Shown: positions 26,332-34,992 of the stretch, piece by piece
Numbering within the stretch: position 1 is the stretch's first letter
Layout: each line of letters begins with the position of its first letter
NCBI RefSeq assembly: GCF_016745235.1
Contig: NZ_JAELVM010000003.1
Location: forward strand, 558,001 to 622,000
Direction: 5' to 3'
Origin: Chryseobacterium endalhagicum
GTDB taxonomy: Bacteria; Bacteroidota; Bacteroidia; Flavobacteriales; Weeksellaceae
Length of the DNA stretch: 64,000 nucleotides
Made by a program: the position numbers and the translations under genes
The notes under the pieces: generated by a model
What the model saw: only the letters and a program-made list of their open reading frames with translations
The model's database searches: none
What the model was told of the DNA's origin: nothing

Positions 26332-29004
26332 TTATTTAATGACAAGCTTAGTGTTGTAAGCTCCTTTTGAAGAGGTGATGCTGATCACATACACTCCTTT
26401 CGGAACATTCACATTAAACTCTTTTGTACTGTTGTTTTCACTTTGGTAAGCGGAAGAGAATACCAGTTTTCCGCTGGCATCAAACATTCCTACTCTTACT
26501 TCTCCTTTTAAATTTCTGGATTTGATGAAGAAGTTCCCGTCACTTGGATTAGGATAGATTTTAATATCATCCGCCAATGGAGATGCTGCATCTTTTACAC
26601 CTAATGCCTGAGTCCCTCTTGTACATACTTCCATAGACCATCCTGTAATAGATCCCGTACTTCCAGGATTATTATCTGATGCAAAAAGTTTCCATTCTCC
26701 CTGTGCTGTATGTCCCTTAAATATTCCTAAAGATTCAAAAGATTTTGTTTCTCCCTGAACAGGTGAAGCACATGCCACAGCATTTCCTGCATCACTGAAT
26801 GATGCTGTAATCCCTGAACTGTTTGCACAGCTTCTGCTCCAGATCAGCGCAGAAGAACCTACCGGACTCTGAATTCCGATAGCCAGATGCCGCACGTTTG
26901 GATGGGTAATGGAAGGGGTTACTTTAATTTTCGTAATGGTTCCGGTATTATTGACCATCAACGGGGCAGAAACTATTGGAGCAGAAATATCTGAACCTCC
27001 CGGGCCATCTGTTATTGGAACGGCAGCACCGGCATAAGTATAGGTATTACATGTTTCTCCGCTCACAGTATAATCTACTACAAAGCTAGGGCTTACTGCA
27101 TAATAAACATTCCCAACAGCCTCAATCATAATGTATGCATTGGCAGAAGTAGAACCTGCAGGAAGCGTAACCTGCTCACTTCCATCATTCGGGGTATTGG
27201 CTGCAATAACCGTGAATGTCTGCCCGCCATCTGTAGACAATTTTATATTGACATTAGCCGTACTGACAGGTGCCTGGTTGGTATTGGCAACATCCCAGGT
27301 TACATTAATTGCACCCCCGGAACTCAGTGACTGCCCAAATGCAGGTGAAGTCACCTGGAAAGGTCCTGCAGCTGCATTAACTGTGATAACTGCTGCATCT
27401 TTAGCCGTCTGGGGATCAACAGGATGATTGGTTCTGAGCGTTACACTAAAATTAAGGTTTCTCGCTACACTGGAGACGGATTCCCATCTTGTAGTAAGAA
27501 CTCCGGCAAGCACTTTATTAAACTCAGGAAAATATCTTACAGGAGTACTTACGGGAACTACAGATCTGAAGTTAGGTCCTGCAGGTTTTGCAGCATAGGC
27601 AATGGTATTGGCACCTGTCTGAGCGTTCGGGGCGGCATCCACCTGCTCCCAGTTATAAGTATACGCTGCACTGTTTGCGTCTGTGGTTGTGGCTTTTAAT
27701 ACATAAGGTGTGGACTTAGGAATGGTGTAATCCAGACCCGCATTTACTACCGGCGCCGGATTTACGAACGCAGTATTGGCCCCGCAGGCAGCGCTGTTTA
27801 TTGTATTTTTAATTTCTGTAACATTTACAGCATGAAAATAATCATTGGAATTAAACTGAACGTCATCGTTTCCTCCCATGATTCCGGTATAAGCCATAAT
27901 GGTAGATCCGCTTCCCGGTTCCACTTCTGTAGTTCCTGAGCCATCAAGATATAAAGAAAACGTATGGTTCGCTCCCAACTGATGCCCCATTTCATGCGCC
28001 ACATAGTCTATATCAAAGCTGTCTCCTTCCGGAAAATTACAGGAAGTATATCCTCTCGCTTTTTGGCTGTTGAGGCAGATTACACCTAAACCTGCTACTC
28101 CGTTTGCATTTCTTTTATCTATTAAATGCCCCATATCATAGTCTTCAGCAGGAACTCGTGCAGATATTGCAGCTTGTGCTGAAGCGGTACCAAAGCTGGT
28201 ATAAGGATCAGAAGCCGCATCCCAGAATATAAGTACATCATTATTCGCAATTAAATTAAAATGCAGCGACAGATCTTTTTCGAAAACACTGTTCAACCGG
28301 GTAAGTGATGCGTTCATGGCTGCAAGGATGGCTGTTTTTTTCTCGGCATCGGATGCTGTAGCCGGTATTCCTGCAGCGGTAAGATGATACTGCCCATACT
28401 CACCGGTACCCGACAATGCCAGTCTGAACACATTAAACCCTGCTACTTTCTTATTGGCAGCTTCGTTTTTTTTTCCGGCAGAAATTTTCCCGGCTTCTTC
28501 TTTCACAGAGCACTCAAAAGGTTCTTTATCCTGCCCTCTTCTTGCATTGGAATCAAATACGGCATACACCGCTCTGTCTTCTGTATAAGGTTCAATGAAT
28601 TCTGATATACCGGAACGGGTGATCATGGAAGAAAACCCTACAGGCGACATGCTGAATCTCAGATAAACCGAAGGATCCTCAATACCTGTCCCTACATAGG
28701 ATTTGATATCCGGATACTTTTTTTGAAGAGCGGGATCCATATTGGAAGATTCCCAAACCTGAAATTTTTCAATTTTTCCTCCGGCAGTAGGAAGGGAAAC
28801 CATTACTCCTTTGGATCTTGAAAAACGCTCCGGAGCATCTTTCAGAGCCTGCTTAAGCTGGTTGGTATCTAAGGAATACAGTCCTGCGTATTCCAGTTTT
28901 TCCTGTGACGCTTTTACTTTCTGCGTCCTGACAGATGTTTTTGTCCATTGTGAATATCCTAAAAAAGGAAGCATCAGCATGGAAGCTAAGATAAAATTTT
29001 TCAT
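26332..29004 (-). CDS. Secreted reprolysin-like metalloprotease with P domain and T9SS signal (array gene, upstream)
   Basis: 890 residues, zinc site HEMGHQLGANH followed by TFSLYLDG. It has an extra Cys near the active site (GYTSCNFPEGD) where the others have Ala-His or Ala-Ser. Propeptide, linker, P domain and T9SS tail match its two neighbours. Its upstream DNA differs from that of the other two, whose promoters are alike, so it marks the outer edge of the duplication. Expected to be an active exported zinc protease. Confidence 0.92.
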   Translation of the reverse strand: MKNFILASMLMLPFLGYSQWTKTSVRTQKVKASQEKLEYAGLYSLDTNQLKQALKDAPERFSRSKGVMVSLPTAGGKIEKFQVWESSNMDPALQKKYPDIKSYVGTGIEDPSVYLRFSMSPVGFSSMITRSGISEFIEPYTEDRAVYAVFDSNARRGQDKEPFECSVKEEAGKISAGKKNEAANKKVAGFNVFRLALSGTGEYGQYHLTAAGIPATASDAEKKTAILAAMNASLTRLNSVFEKDLSLHFNLIANNDVLIFWDAASDPYTSFGTASAQAAISARVPAEDYDMGHLIDKRNANGVAGLGVICLNSQKARGYTSCNFPEGDSFDIDYVAHEMGHQLGANHTFSLYLDGSGTTEVEPGSGSTIMAYTGIMGGNDDVQFNSNDYFHAVNVTEIKNTINSAACGANTAFVNPAPVVNAGLDYTIPKSTPYVLKATTTDANSAAYTYNWEQVDAAPNAQTGANTIAYAAKPAGPNFRSVVPVSTPVRYFPEFNKVLAGVLTTRWESVSSVARNLNFSVTLRTNHPVDPQTAKDAAVITVNAAAGPFQVTSPAFGQSLSSGGAINVTWDVANTNQAPVSTANVNIKLSTDGGQTFTVIAANTPNDGSEQVTLPAGSTSANAYIMIEAVGNVYYAVSPSFVVDYTVSGETCNTYTYAGAAVPITDGPGGSDISAPIVSAPLMVNNTGTITKIKVTPSITHPNVRHLAIGIQSPVGSSALIWSRSCANSSGITASFSDAGNAVACASPVQGETKSFESLGIFKGHTAQGEWKLFASDNNPGSTGSITGWSMEVCTRGTQALGVKDAASPLADDIKIYPNPSDGNFFIKSRNLKGEVRVGMFDASGKLVFSSAYQSENNSTKEFNVNVPKGVYVISITSSKGAYNTKLVIK

Positions 29005-29267
29005 AAATATGGTGATTTAATAATATGGTTCGTATATTTTGTTAAATCTAAGAAATACATACTACATAAAACACTCATTTAAAGATATTTACACAGTTAA
29101 AAACAATAATTCAACACTTTAATTGAATTTGATTAATTTATTACATTCAATAAAACGATTATGTGTAAAAATTTTATCTCTTTTGAATATCAAACACAAA
29201 AATTAGGTCATTTTTTTGGATAAAAAAGTTCCAAATAACAATGTACAGGATATTTACCGTCCCCATA

Positions 29268-29300
29268 TTTGCATCAGAGTTTAAAAAATATTTATCTTTG
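29268..29300 (+). promoter_or_regulatory. Promoter of the MerR-type gene
   Basis: TTTG (29268-29271), 21 bases, TATCTTTG (29293-29300). Transcription from about 29305 excludes the in-frame ATG at 29241 and selects the ATG at 29319. Confidence 0.75.
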
Positions 29301-29318
29301 ACTTTTAGGATCTGTAAA

Positions 29319-29663
29319 ATGAAGATAAATTTGCCCGATAAACTGTATTATTCCATAGGAGAAGTTGCAAAAGCTTTTGATGTAAACACCTCACTGATAC
29401 GGTATTGGGAACAGGAGTTTCCTATCATTAAACCTAAAAAGAACAAAAAAGGCAACCGCTACTTCACGCCTGAAGACATCAAAAATCTTCAGATGATTTA
29501 TCACCTGGTCAAGGAAAAAGGCTATACACTGGATGGGGCACGGATTGCATTAACCACAAACAGTAAGATTTCTGAAACCGTAACGATTATCGACCGTCTG
29601 GAATTTATCAAAGCTGAACTGCAGAAACTCAAAGCTTCCCTGGCGGACAGAGATTCCGAATAA
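29319..29663 (+). CDS. MerR-family transcriptional regulator
   Basis: 114 residues from MKINLPDKLYYSIGEVAKAF. The N-terminal winged helix-turn-helix reads SIGEVAKAFDVNTSLIRYWEQEFPIIKPKKNKKGNRYFTPEDI split over two motifs, then a short coiled coil (IDRLEFIKAELQKLKASL). There is no effector-binding domain and no metal-binding Cys, so it resembles the short stand-alone MerR proteins of flavobacteria. The longer frame from 29241 would begin upstream of the promoter and is rejected. Confidence 0.9.
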   Translation: MKINLPDKLYYSIGEVAKAFDVNTSLIRYWEQEFPIIKPKKNKKGNRYFTPEDIKNLQMIYHLVKEKGYTLDGARIALTTNSKISETVTIIDRLEFIKAELQKLKASLADRDSE

Positions 29664-29676
29664 AACAGGTTCTATT

Positions 29677-29706
29677 ATAAAAAGCATTCTTCAAAGGATG
29701 CTTTTG
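29677..29706 (+). terminator. Terminator after the MerR-type gene
   Basis: AAAAGCAT / ATGCTTTT stem with T-rich tail directly after the stop. Confidence 0.75.
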
Positions 29707-29862
29707 TTTTTCCGAAGAATCTACATTTAATTTCTTTAAATCATTCTCCGGAAAAGGTAATCAAATGGAATTTAAAAATCATTTGAAAGAAATTACTGTA
29801 CAAAACAATCCAATCTTATTTTTCCCATTGCCTTGATTTATTTTTATTGATAAGTTTACGCA

Positions 29863-31143
29863 ATGATGAGAAAAAACTATTACCAGAAACTGGCGTTCAT
29901 GGGAGGTCTGCTGATTCTCCTCCTCACCTTCCAGAAGTATACCAGCAGGGAAAAAGAAGATTTTCCTGAGATCCGGTTTATCACAGAAAGTACGGTTCCA
30001 TTGGATCTGGATGATTTTAACCCCAATGATCTTGATGAAAAGCAATGGCAGCACTTAGGGTTTTCTGAAAAGCAGACAGCTACAATTCTTAACTATAAAA
30101 AAATAGTCGGAGGAACATTCACTTCAAAGGAGCAGTTCAGAAAATGCTATGCAGTTTCTCCTGAAAAATTTGCAGAGCTCAAAGCCTTCCTGATGCTTCC
30201 GGAAACAGGCAGAGAAGCGCATTCCGAAAAATTTAAAAGCTATGAGAAGAAAGAGATCACTGTCTCTAAAAGATTCAATCCGGACAGATTTTCTGCCGGC
30301 GAATGGATCAGTATGGGTTTCAGTGAAAAGCAGGCAGAAGCCATTTTAAAGTACAGGAATTATCTTGGTGGAAGCTTTGTAAGTAAGGAGAAATTCAGGG
30401 AGTGTTTTATTATTTCTTCAGAAAATTACAGTAAACTTGAGCCCTATCTAGTGCTTCCGGAAAAAACACCTGACGGTTTTAAACATTCAGGACAGCATTA
30501 CAGTACAGCCTCTAAAATTCAATACCGCTCATTCGATCCCAATGCTTTAGATATGAGTGGATGGAGAGCTTTAGGATTCTCTGAAAAGCAGGCGCAGACC
30601 ATCGTAAACTACCGGGACCGAAACCTTAAAGGAAGTTTTACCTCGTTGGAAGATATTCAGAAATGTTTTGTCATTTCTCCGGAAAAATTCGCGGAATTAC
30701 GACCTTACATTAAGCTCAGTCCTGATATAAATAAAAAGCAGGAATCCAGACAGGAAACTGATTTCTCAAAAACCGATCTCAATACCATTACCTTTAAACA
30801 GCTTCTGGAGTTTGGATTGGATGAACGGAGCGCAGGTTCTATGCTTGGATTCAGGAAAAAGCTGGGTGGCTTTGTCAATAAACAGCAGATCTTGGATACT
30901 TATAATATTGATAAAGAGATGGTTCAGAAACTGATTTCCACATGCCTGCTCAATACCTCCAATGTTCCTAAATATTCCCTCACCGATGCTCCTGAAGAAT
31001 GGCTGAAAGATCATCCCTACTTCAAATATTCTGCTGAAAAAATTATATTCTACCGGACTAGCTACCATGATGATAAGAAAATTCTGAAGCTTTTAAAACT
31101 AAAGCCAGAATATGAGGAAAGAATGAAATTATATTTAAAATAA
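29863..31143 (+). CDS. Helix-hairpin-helix repeat protein, membrane-anchored
   Basis: 426 residues. One N-terminal membrane helix (about 10-24) with the rest outside the cytoplasm, then repeated ComEA-like helix-hairpin-helix units at about 52-114, 138-199, 223-285 and 303-365 and a partial one at 376-426. The shared pattern is FxPNxLDxxxWxxLGFSEKQAxxIxxYRxxxxGxF. Such proteins are seen in flavobacteria beside MerR-type genes; DNA binding during uptake is one idea by analogy with ComEA, but a role with DNA is not shown. Confidence 0.8.
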   Translation: MMRKNYYQKLAFMGGLLILLLTFQKYTSREKEDFPEIRFITESTVPLDLDDFNPNDLDEKQWQHLGFSEKQTATILNYKKIVGGTFTSKEQFRKCYAVSPEKFAELKAFLMLPETGREAHSEKFKSYEKKEITVSKRFNPDRFSAGEWISMGFSEKQAEAILKYRNYLGGSFVSKEKFRECFIISSENYSKLEPYLVLPEKTPDGFKHSGQHYSTASKIQYRSFDPNALDMSGWRALGFSEKQAQTIVNYRDRNLKGSFTSLEDIQKCFVISPEKFAELRPYIKLSPDINKKQESRQETDFSKTDLNTITFKQLLEFGLDERSAGSMLGFRKKLGGFVNKQQILDTYNIDKEMVQKLISTCLLNTSNVPKYSLTDAPEEWLKDHPYFKYSAEKIIFYRTSYHDDKKILKLLKLKPEYEERMKLYLK

Positions 31144-31291
31144 CCGGAGTTTGAGGGGGAAGTTATGAGTTATGAGTTTTGAATTATGAGTTTCGGGGTG
31201 ATTTTGGTTGCTGGTTGCTAGTTCATGAGTTGCTGGTTGGTAGTAATTAAGCTAATAAATTATCGTCCGATGTCTTGTGTCTCATGTCTAA

Positions 31292-31376
31292 AATCTCTAC
31301 AACCTGCCACCTAATATCTGCTACCTGCCACCTAAAATTCACCATTCACCTGCGAAGCAAAATTCACCATTGACAT
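31292..31376 (+). repeat. 85-base direct repeat, copy A
   Basis: Contains CTACAACCTGCCACCTAATA and two AAAATTCACCATT words. It differs from copy B at only two positions. Confidence 0.92.
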
Positions 31377-31435
31377 CAACACCACCTAAAATCCAAACCA
31401 AAAGCTTCCTAGTTTTAACCTTTGGCACAGTCTCT

Positions 31436-31520
31436 AATCTCTACAACCTGCCACCTAATATCTGCTACCTGCCACCTAAAATTCACCATTCACTTGCGTA
31501 GCAAAATTCACCATTGACAT
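31436..31520 (+). repeat. 85-base direct repeat, copy B
   Basis: Second copy, 144 bases downstream of copy A (start to start). Parts of the same wording occur inverted at 14967-15012. Confidence 0.92.
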
Positions 31521-31595
31521 TTTTACTGCCAGTTGAAAGTCTGATGTCTGATGTCTAAAAAAATATCTTATCCCGAACTCAGGTTATTTTACGTT

Positions 31596-32816
31596 TTAAT
31601 GGTGCATGTAGCTGCCTGGGCCATTGGTGCCTTCAATGGATTCAGGCAATATTCCGTATTTGGTGCGTAAATCTACTGTTCCTAACGTTTTTCCTGTCTC
31701 GATTTCAATGATACTAATGGTGCCGGAATTTAAGTTCGGGATATTCAACAGGTTATTTTGTACTGCTACAACTTCTTTTCCTTTTTTGGTTTTAAAGAAA
31801 ACCATATGATGTGCTCCTTTATCTGCGGTAAGGGTTTTTAAAAGCTTTAGTTGAGGAAGATTACTTATATCAAAGACCAAAACTTTTCCAGGATCTGCAA
31901 AACTTACATAGAGCCTGCTGTTATCATCAATGTACATTTCGAGTGTCCAGCCTAATCCCTGCGTGCTTCCATCAAATATTTTACTAAAAGCATCATATTT
32001 TTTGGTTGCAGCATTGTATGGCGCGATCCAGATATCACCGCCCAGCATTGTGGTTGCAAGGGCATATTGTGGAAATTTCCCACGCAGTAACAGAACCTCG
32101 ACAGGACTTGACATATCCGTTTGCGAGTCTGCTACCAGATAGGTCTCTTTTAATTCATAGGTATTCATATCTAATAACGTGCAGGTGTTTCCCTTTCCGG
32201 TCGTAAGATCCGGGTGAATGGTTGAGGTGACCATCATTATTCCTTTTTCCTCATTAACGGAAATACCATGCGGATACATAATAAACTGATTGGGATTGGC
32301 CTGAACCGGTGCTTTAATAGTTTTGATAAGCTGGTTATTGCTGGCATTAAAAACACCTATACTCCCATCCTTTGGTCCTCCTGCCCCTCCCATAAAAGTC
32401 ATAAAATATCTTCCGTCATTCGTAAAAAACAAATTTTCACCTACCGTATTCTCACCTGTATCAATAGGTGTTGCATTCACTAATTTTGGCTGTCCGTTTT
32501 TGTCTTTTTCCGTTTTTATCTGGTAAAGATAGCTTCCTCCTAAAGCAGTGGTGTATAGTTTGTCTGCACCCTGATTATAATAAAGATGATGAGGCAGGAC
32601 ACCAACACCCAATTCAAGTTTACTGCTGATATGTCCAAAATTTGGAGCTTCAGGATCGAGCTCAATGACAGCTACTCCATCCGGTAATCCTTTCAGGCTT
32701 CTGTAATCAATGTAAAATGTAGAATCGTGCGGAAGATCCGGATTATGGTTATCATTTTGGCAATTTGAAAATGCTAATAAAATAACAAGGGAAAGTGGAT
32801 TAAACTTTAATTTCAT
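31596..32816 (-). CDS. YncE-like beta-propeller lipoprotein
   Basis: 406 residues. The signal ends AFSNC (Cys19), a likely lipid attachment site. The body is a repeated beta-blade pattern (IAVIELDPEAPNFG-type, GSIGVFNASNNQLIKTI, VLVFDISNLPQLKLLKTL, GTISIIEIETGKTLGTVDL), as in YVTN/YncE propellers. No catalytic residues are recognisable, so it is probably a binding or scaffold protein of the outer membrane or surface. An 18-base inverted repeat lies two bases before its ATG. Confidence 0.78.
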   Translation of the reverse strand: MKLKFNPLSLVILLAFSNCQNDNHNPDLPHDSTFYIDYRSLKGLPDGVAVIELDPEAPNFGHISSKLELGVGVLPHHLYYNQGADKLYTTALGGSYLYQIKTEKDKNGQPKLVNATPIDTGENTVGENLFFTNDGRYFMTFMGGAGGPKDGSIGVFNASNNQLIKTIKAPVQANPNQFIMYPHGISVNEEKGIMMVTSTIHPDLTTGKGNTCTLLDMNTYELKETYLVADSQTDMSSPVEVLLLRGKFPQYALATTMLGGDIWIAPYNAATKKYDAFSKIFDGSTQGLGWTLEMYIDDNSRLYVSFADPGKVLVFDISNLPQLKLLKTLTADKGAHHMVFFKTKKGKEVVAVQNNLLNIPNLNSGTISIIEIETGKTLGTVDLRTKYGILPESIEGTNGPGSYMHH

Positions 32817-32818
32817 GG

Positions 32819-32879
32819 TTTTTAGTTTGTTAGTGGTTACTATTATAAATATACCACATATCCACTAACAAACTAAAAA
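32819..32879 (-). promoter_or_regulatory. 18-bp perfect inverted repeat at the propeller-gene start
   Basis: TTTTTAGTTTGTTAGTGG (32819-32836) and its exact reverse complement (32862-32879) are 25 bases apart. On the coding strand the second arm ends two bases before the ATG. The spacer holds TATATTTA, close to a -7 element. It could be an operator with two half-sites around the promoter or an mRNA hairpin that covers the start. Confidence 0.75.
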
Positions 32880-33002
32880 TATTACACTAATGTGTGAATT
32901 TTATTTAAAAATAACGTCTTATATATCTTTTCCATTGATTTTATTCAGACTGATTATCTGGAGACAGAAACTCTAATTTGCGTGACCAAAACAGGAATAA
33001 AA

Positions 33003-33034
33003 AAAGTAAGCAGGAGATATCCCCTGCTTACCAT
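33003..33034 (-). terminator. rluF terminator
   Basis: GTAAGCAGG / CCTGCTTAC stem followed on the minus strand by a T run, just after the rluF stop. Confidence 0.85.
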
Positions 33035-33056
33035 CTTATTTATTTATGATAACATC

Positions 33057-33779
33057 TTAATCGATTGTTTTAATAGAATCAGAAAGGAGGTTGTTCAGCG
33101 AGCTAAGTTCCTCATCTGTAAGATCGCGCCATTTTCCCACCGGAAGATCCAGTTTGATGTTCATGATACGGATACGTTTCAGTTTTTTCACTTCATAGCC
33201 CAGAAATTCGCACATTCTTCGGATCTGCCTGTTCAGTCCCTGGGTAAGGATAATACGGAACGTCATGTCATCAATCCTTTCCACTTCACATTTTTTTGTA
33301 ATGGTATCAAGGATGGGAACGCCATTCCTCATTTTTTCAAGGAATTTAGGGGAAAGAGGTCTGTCAACCCGCACGATGTATTCTTTCTCGTGGTTATTTC
33401 TTGCCCTGAGGATCTTGTTGACGATATCACCATCGCTGGTCAGAAGAATCAGGCCTTCACTGGGTTTATCCAGTCTGCCTATCGGGAAAATTCTTTTCGG
33501 ATGGTTAATATAATCTACGATATTATTTTTCTCACGCTTGGTATCAGTAGTACAAACGATACCTATAGGCTTATTAAAGGCGATATAAACAGGCTTATCC
33601 TGAGGTTCACGGATAGGCTTTCCATCTACTTCTACAAGGTCTTCATCAGAAACTTTCGTTCCCATCTCAGGAACCTTTCCGTTAATCGTTATTCTGCCTT
33701 CCTCCAAAAGCTTATCTGCGGCTCTTCTTGAACAGTAGCCTACTTCTGATAAATATTTATTGATGCGCGTTTTTTCCAT
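33057..33779 (-). CDS. rluF: 23S rRNA pseudouridine synthase, RluF type
   Basis: 240 residues. N-terminal S4 RNA-binding domain (RINKYLSEVGYCSRRAADKLLEEGRITING split over the first 35 residues) and an RsuA/RluB/E/F catalytic domain with GRLDKPSEGL (catalytic Asp104) and the late GLNRQIRRMCEFLGYEV motif that marks RluF/RluB. It would modify U2604-type positions of 23S rRNA. It is the last gene of the leftward ftsX-to-rluF run, 61 bases after truB. The exact site (RluF versus RluB) is inferred from motif wording. Confidence 0.88.
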   Translation of the reverse strand: MEKTRINKYLSEVGYCSRRAADKLLEEGRITINGKVPEMGTKVSDEDLVEVDGKPIREPQDKPVYIAFNKPIGIVCTTDTKREKNNIVDYINHPKRIFPIGRLDKPSEGLILLTSDGDIVNKILRARNNHEKEYIVRVDRPLSPKFLEKMRNGVPILDTITKKCEVERIDDMTFRIILTQGLNRQIRRMCEFLGYEVKKLKRIRIMNIKLDLPVGKWRDLTDEELSSLNNLLSDSIKTID

Positions 33780-33840
33780 TAATCTTCTCCGTAACCTGTA
33801 TAATTTTTATTGCTGATATCTGTAAAAGTACAACTTCTGA

Positions 33841-34539
33841 TTATAAATTTTCAAATCTGTATTCGTTTTCCAAAAACTCAACTGTAGCGTTTTCAATGGA
33901 ATAATCTCCAATTTTTGTACGTCTGAGCTGGGTTAGATAAGCTCCTACCCCCAACTCCTGGCCAATATCATGAGCCAGACTTCTGATATAGGTTCCTTTT
34001 GAGCAGCCTACCGTAAAACTGACCAAAGGAAGCTCTATTTTAATATCTTTAATATAGAAAATCGTGGTTTTTCTGGATTTCATTTCCACCTCTTCTCCTG
34101 CTCTCGCCAGATTGTAAGCTCTCTGCCCGTCAATTTTTATTGCTGAATATACGGGAGGCTTCTGCTCGATTTCTCCAACGAATTTTTCCAGTGCTTCCGT
34201 AATCAGCTCTTCAGTAACGTGGGCAATATCCTGCTGAAGGATCTCAGGTTTTTCAGTATCGTAAGATTCTGTCTGTACCCCGATCTTGATCTCGGTCCAG
34301 TATTCTTTGGGGGCATCCTGAATTTCAGGAATTTTCTTTGTAAATTTTCCACAGCAGACAATAAGAAGGCCCGTAGCTCTGGGATCCAAAGTTCCGGCAT
34401 GGCCAATCTTGAATTTCTTGGGAAGATTAAACTCTCTTTTGAGCTTGTATTTCATTTTATTCACTGCCTGGAAGGAAGTCCAGTCCAGAGGTTTGTCCAA
34501 TAAAAATACATATCCTGATTGCAGTTCTTCAGCTGTCAT
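33841..34539 (-). CDS. truB: tRNA pseudouridine-55 synthase
   Basis: 232 residues. Catalytic motif GHAGTLDPRATGLL (Asp52), YWTEIKIG, KPPVYSAIKIDGQRAYNLARAG-type substrate loop and the late CSKGTYIRSLAHDIGQELG motif identify TruB. It makes pseudouridine 55 in the T-loop of tRNAs. The ATG shares one base with the stop of the upstream lipoprotein gene (TAATG), a sign of coupled translation. Confidence 0.97.
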   Translation of the reverse strand: MTAEELQSGYVFLLDKPLDWTSFQAVNKMKYKLKREFNLPKKFKIGHAGTLDPRATGLLIVCCGKFTKKIPEIQDAPKEYWTEIKIGVQTESYDTEKPEILQQDIAHVTEELITEALEKFVGEIEQKPPVYSAIKIDGQRAYNLARAGEEVEMKSRKTTIFYIKDIKIELPLVSFTVGCSKGTYIRSLAHDIGQELGVGAYLTQLRRTKIGDYSIENATVEFLENEYRFENL

Positions 34540-34988
34540 TATTCTAAAATTTCTGTAATGCTTACCATCCCGGGAAGCTTATTGGTTTTCTGCTTACAGT
34601 CCGGACCGTTCTCTACGTTGATAAAACATTTTTTATCTCCTGAGAAATAATATATATTCTGGAATGGATATACGGAACTATTGGGAACAATGTTCACGGT
34701 ATAATTCTGCGGTAAATTGAATTTATAGCTGGTCTTGCTGATCGTTGTGATTTTCTGCTGATAGCACTTTCCTTCTTTGTTGTATTCTATAAAAGCTTTA
34801 TGTTCCAGCTTTTCATCCGGTACAAGCTCTTTACAGATCAGCAAATCTCCAATGGGAGCTTTTTCTTTAAGCTCTACCGTTACTTCTATTCTTTCCGCCG
34901 TATTATTTTTCACAAATAAGGTATGGGCAGGTGCACAGGAAACAATTGAACCGGAAAAAGCCAGTATCTTTAAAACAGTATTTTTCAT
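34539..34988 (-). CDS. Small lipoprotein of unknown function between uppP and truB
   Basis: 149 residues. Signal peptide with lipobox IVSC (Cys18), then a beta-rich domain (TLFVKNNTAERIEVTVEL, YTVNIVPNSSVYPFQNIYYF) with three later Cys. I recognise no family. It starts 4 bases after the uppP stop and overlaps truB by one base, so it is made from the same message as both. A role in the envelope is inferred from the signal and from uppP/ftsX. Confidence 0.8.
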   Translation of the reverse strand: MKNTVLKILAFSGSIVSCAPAHTLFVKNNTAERIEVTVELKEKAPIGDLLICKELVPDEKLEHKAFIEYNKEGKCYQQKITTISKTSYKFNLPQNYTVNIVPNSSVYPFQNIYYFSGDKKCFINVENGPDCKQKTNKLPGMVSITEILE

Positions 34989-34992
34989 GGTC

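Larger units (their letters stand above)
31144..31595. other. 452-base convergent gap of mosaic repeats
   Basis: No gene. The left part (31144-31250) is a G/T-rich run of ATGAGTT and TTGCTGGTTG words. The rest holds an 85-base direct repeat (31292-31376 and 31436-31520) and, near 31568, the TTATCCCGAACTCAGGTTA end piece of repeat family C. No clear terminator was found. Confidence 0.8.

Noticed and set aside
20427..29004. Assembly artefact: one protease gene repeated three times
   Set aside because: The central parts of the three genes differ at many residues and the gaps have different bases, so they are true paralogues.
29241..29663. Longer MerR frame from ATG 29241
   Set aside because: The extra 26 residues lie upstream of a good promoter (29268-29300) and do not match the MerR family N-terminus.
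32982..33731. 249-residue frame on the plus strand opposite rluF
   Set aside because: It lies entirely over a gene with clear family motifs, has no family resemblance and runs through the rluF terminator hairpin; it is a shadow of rluF codon use.
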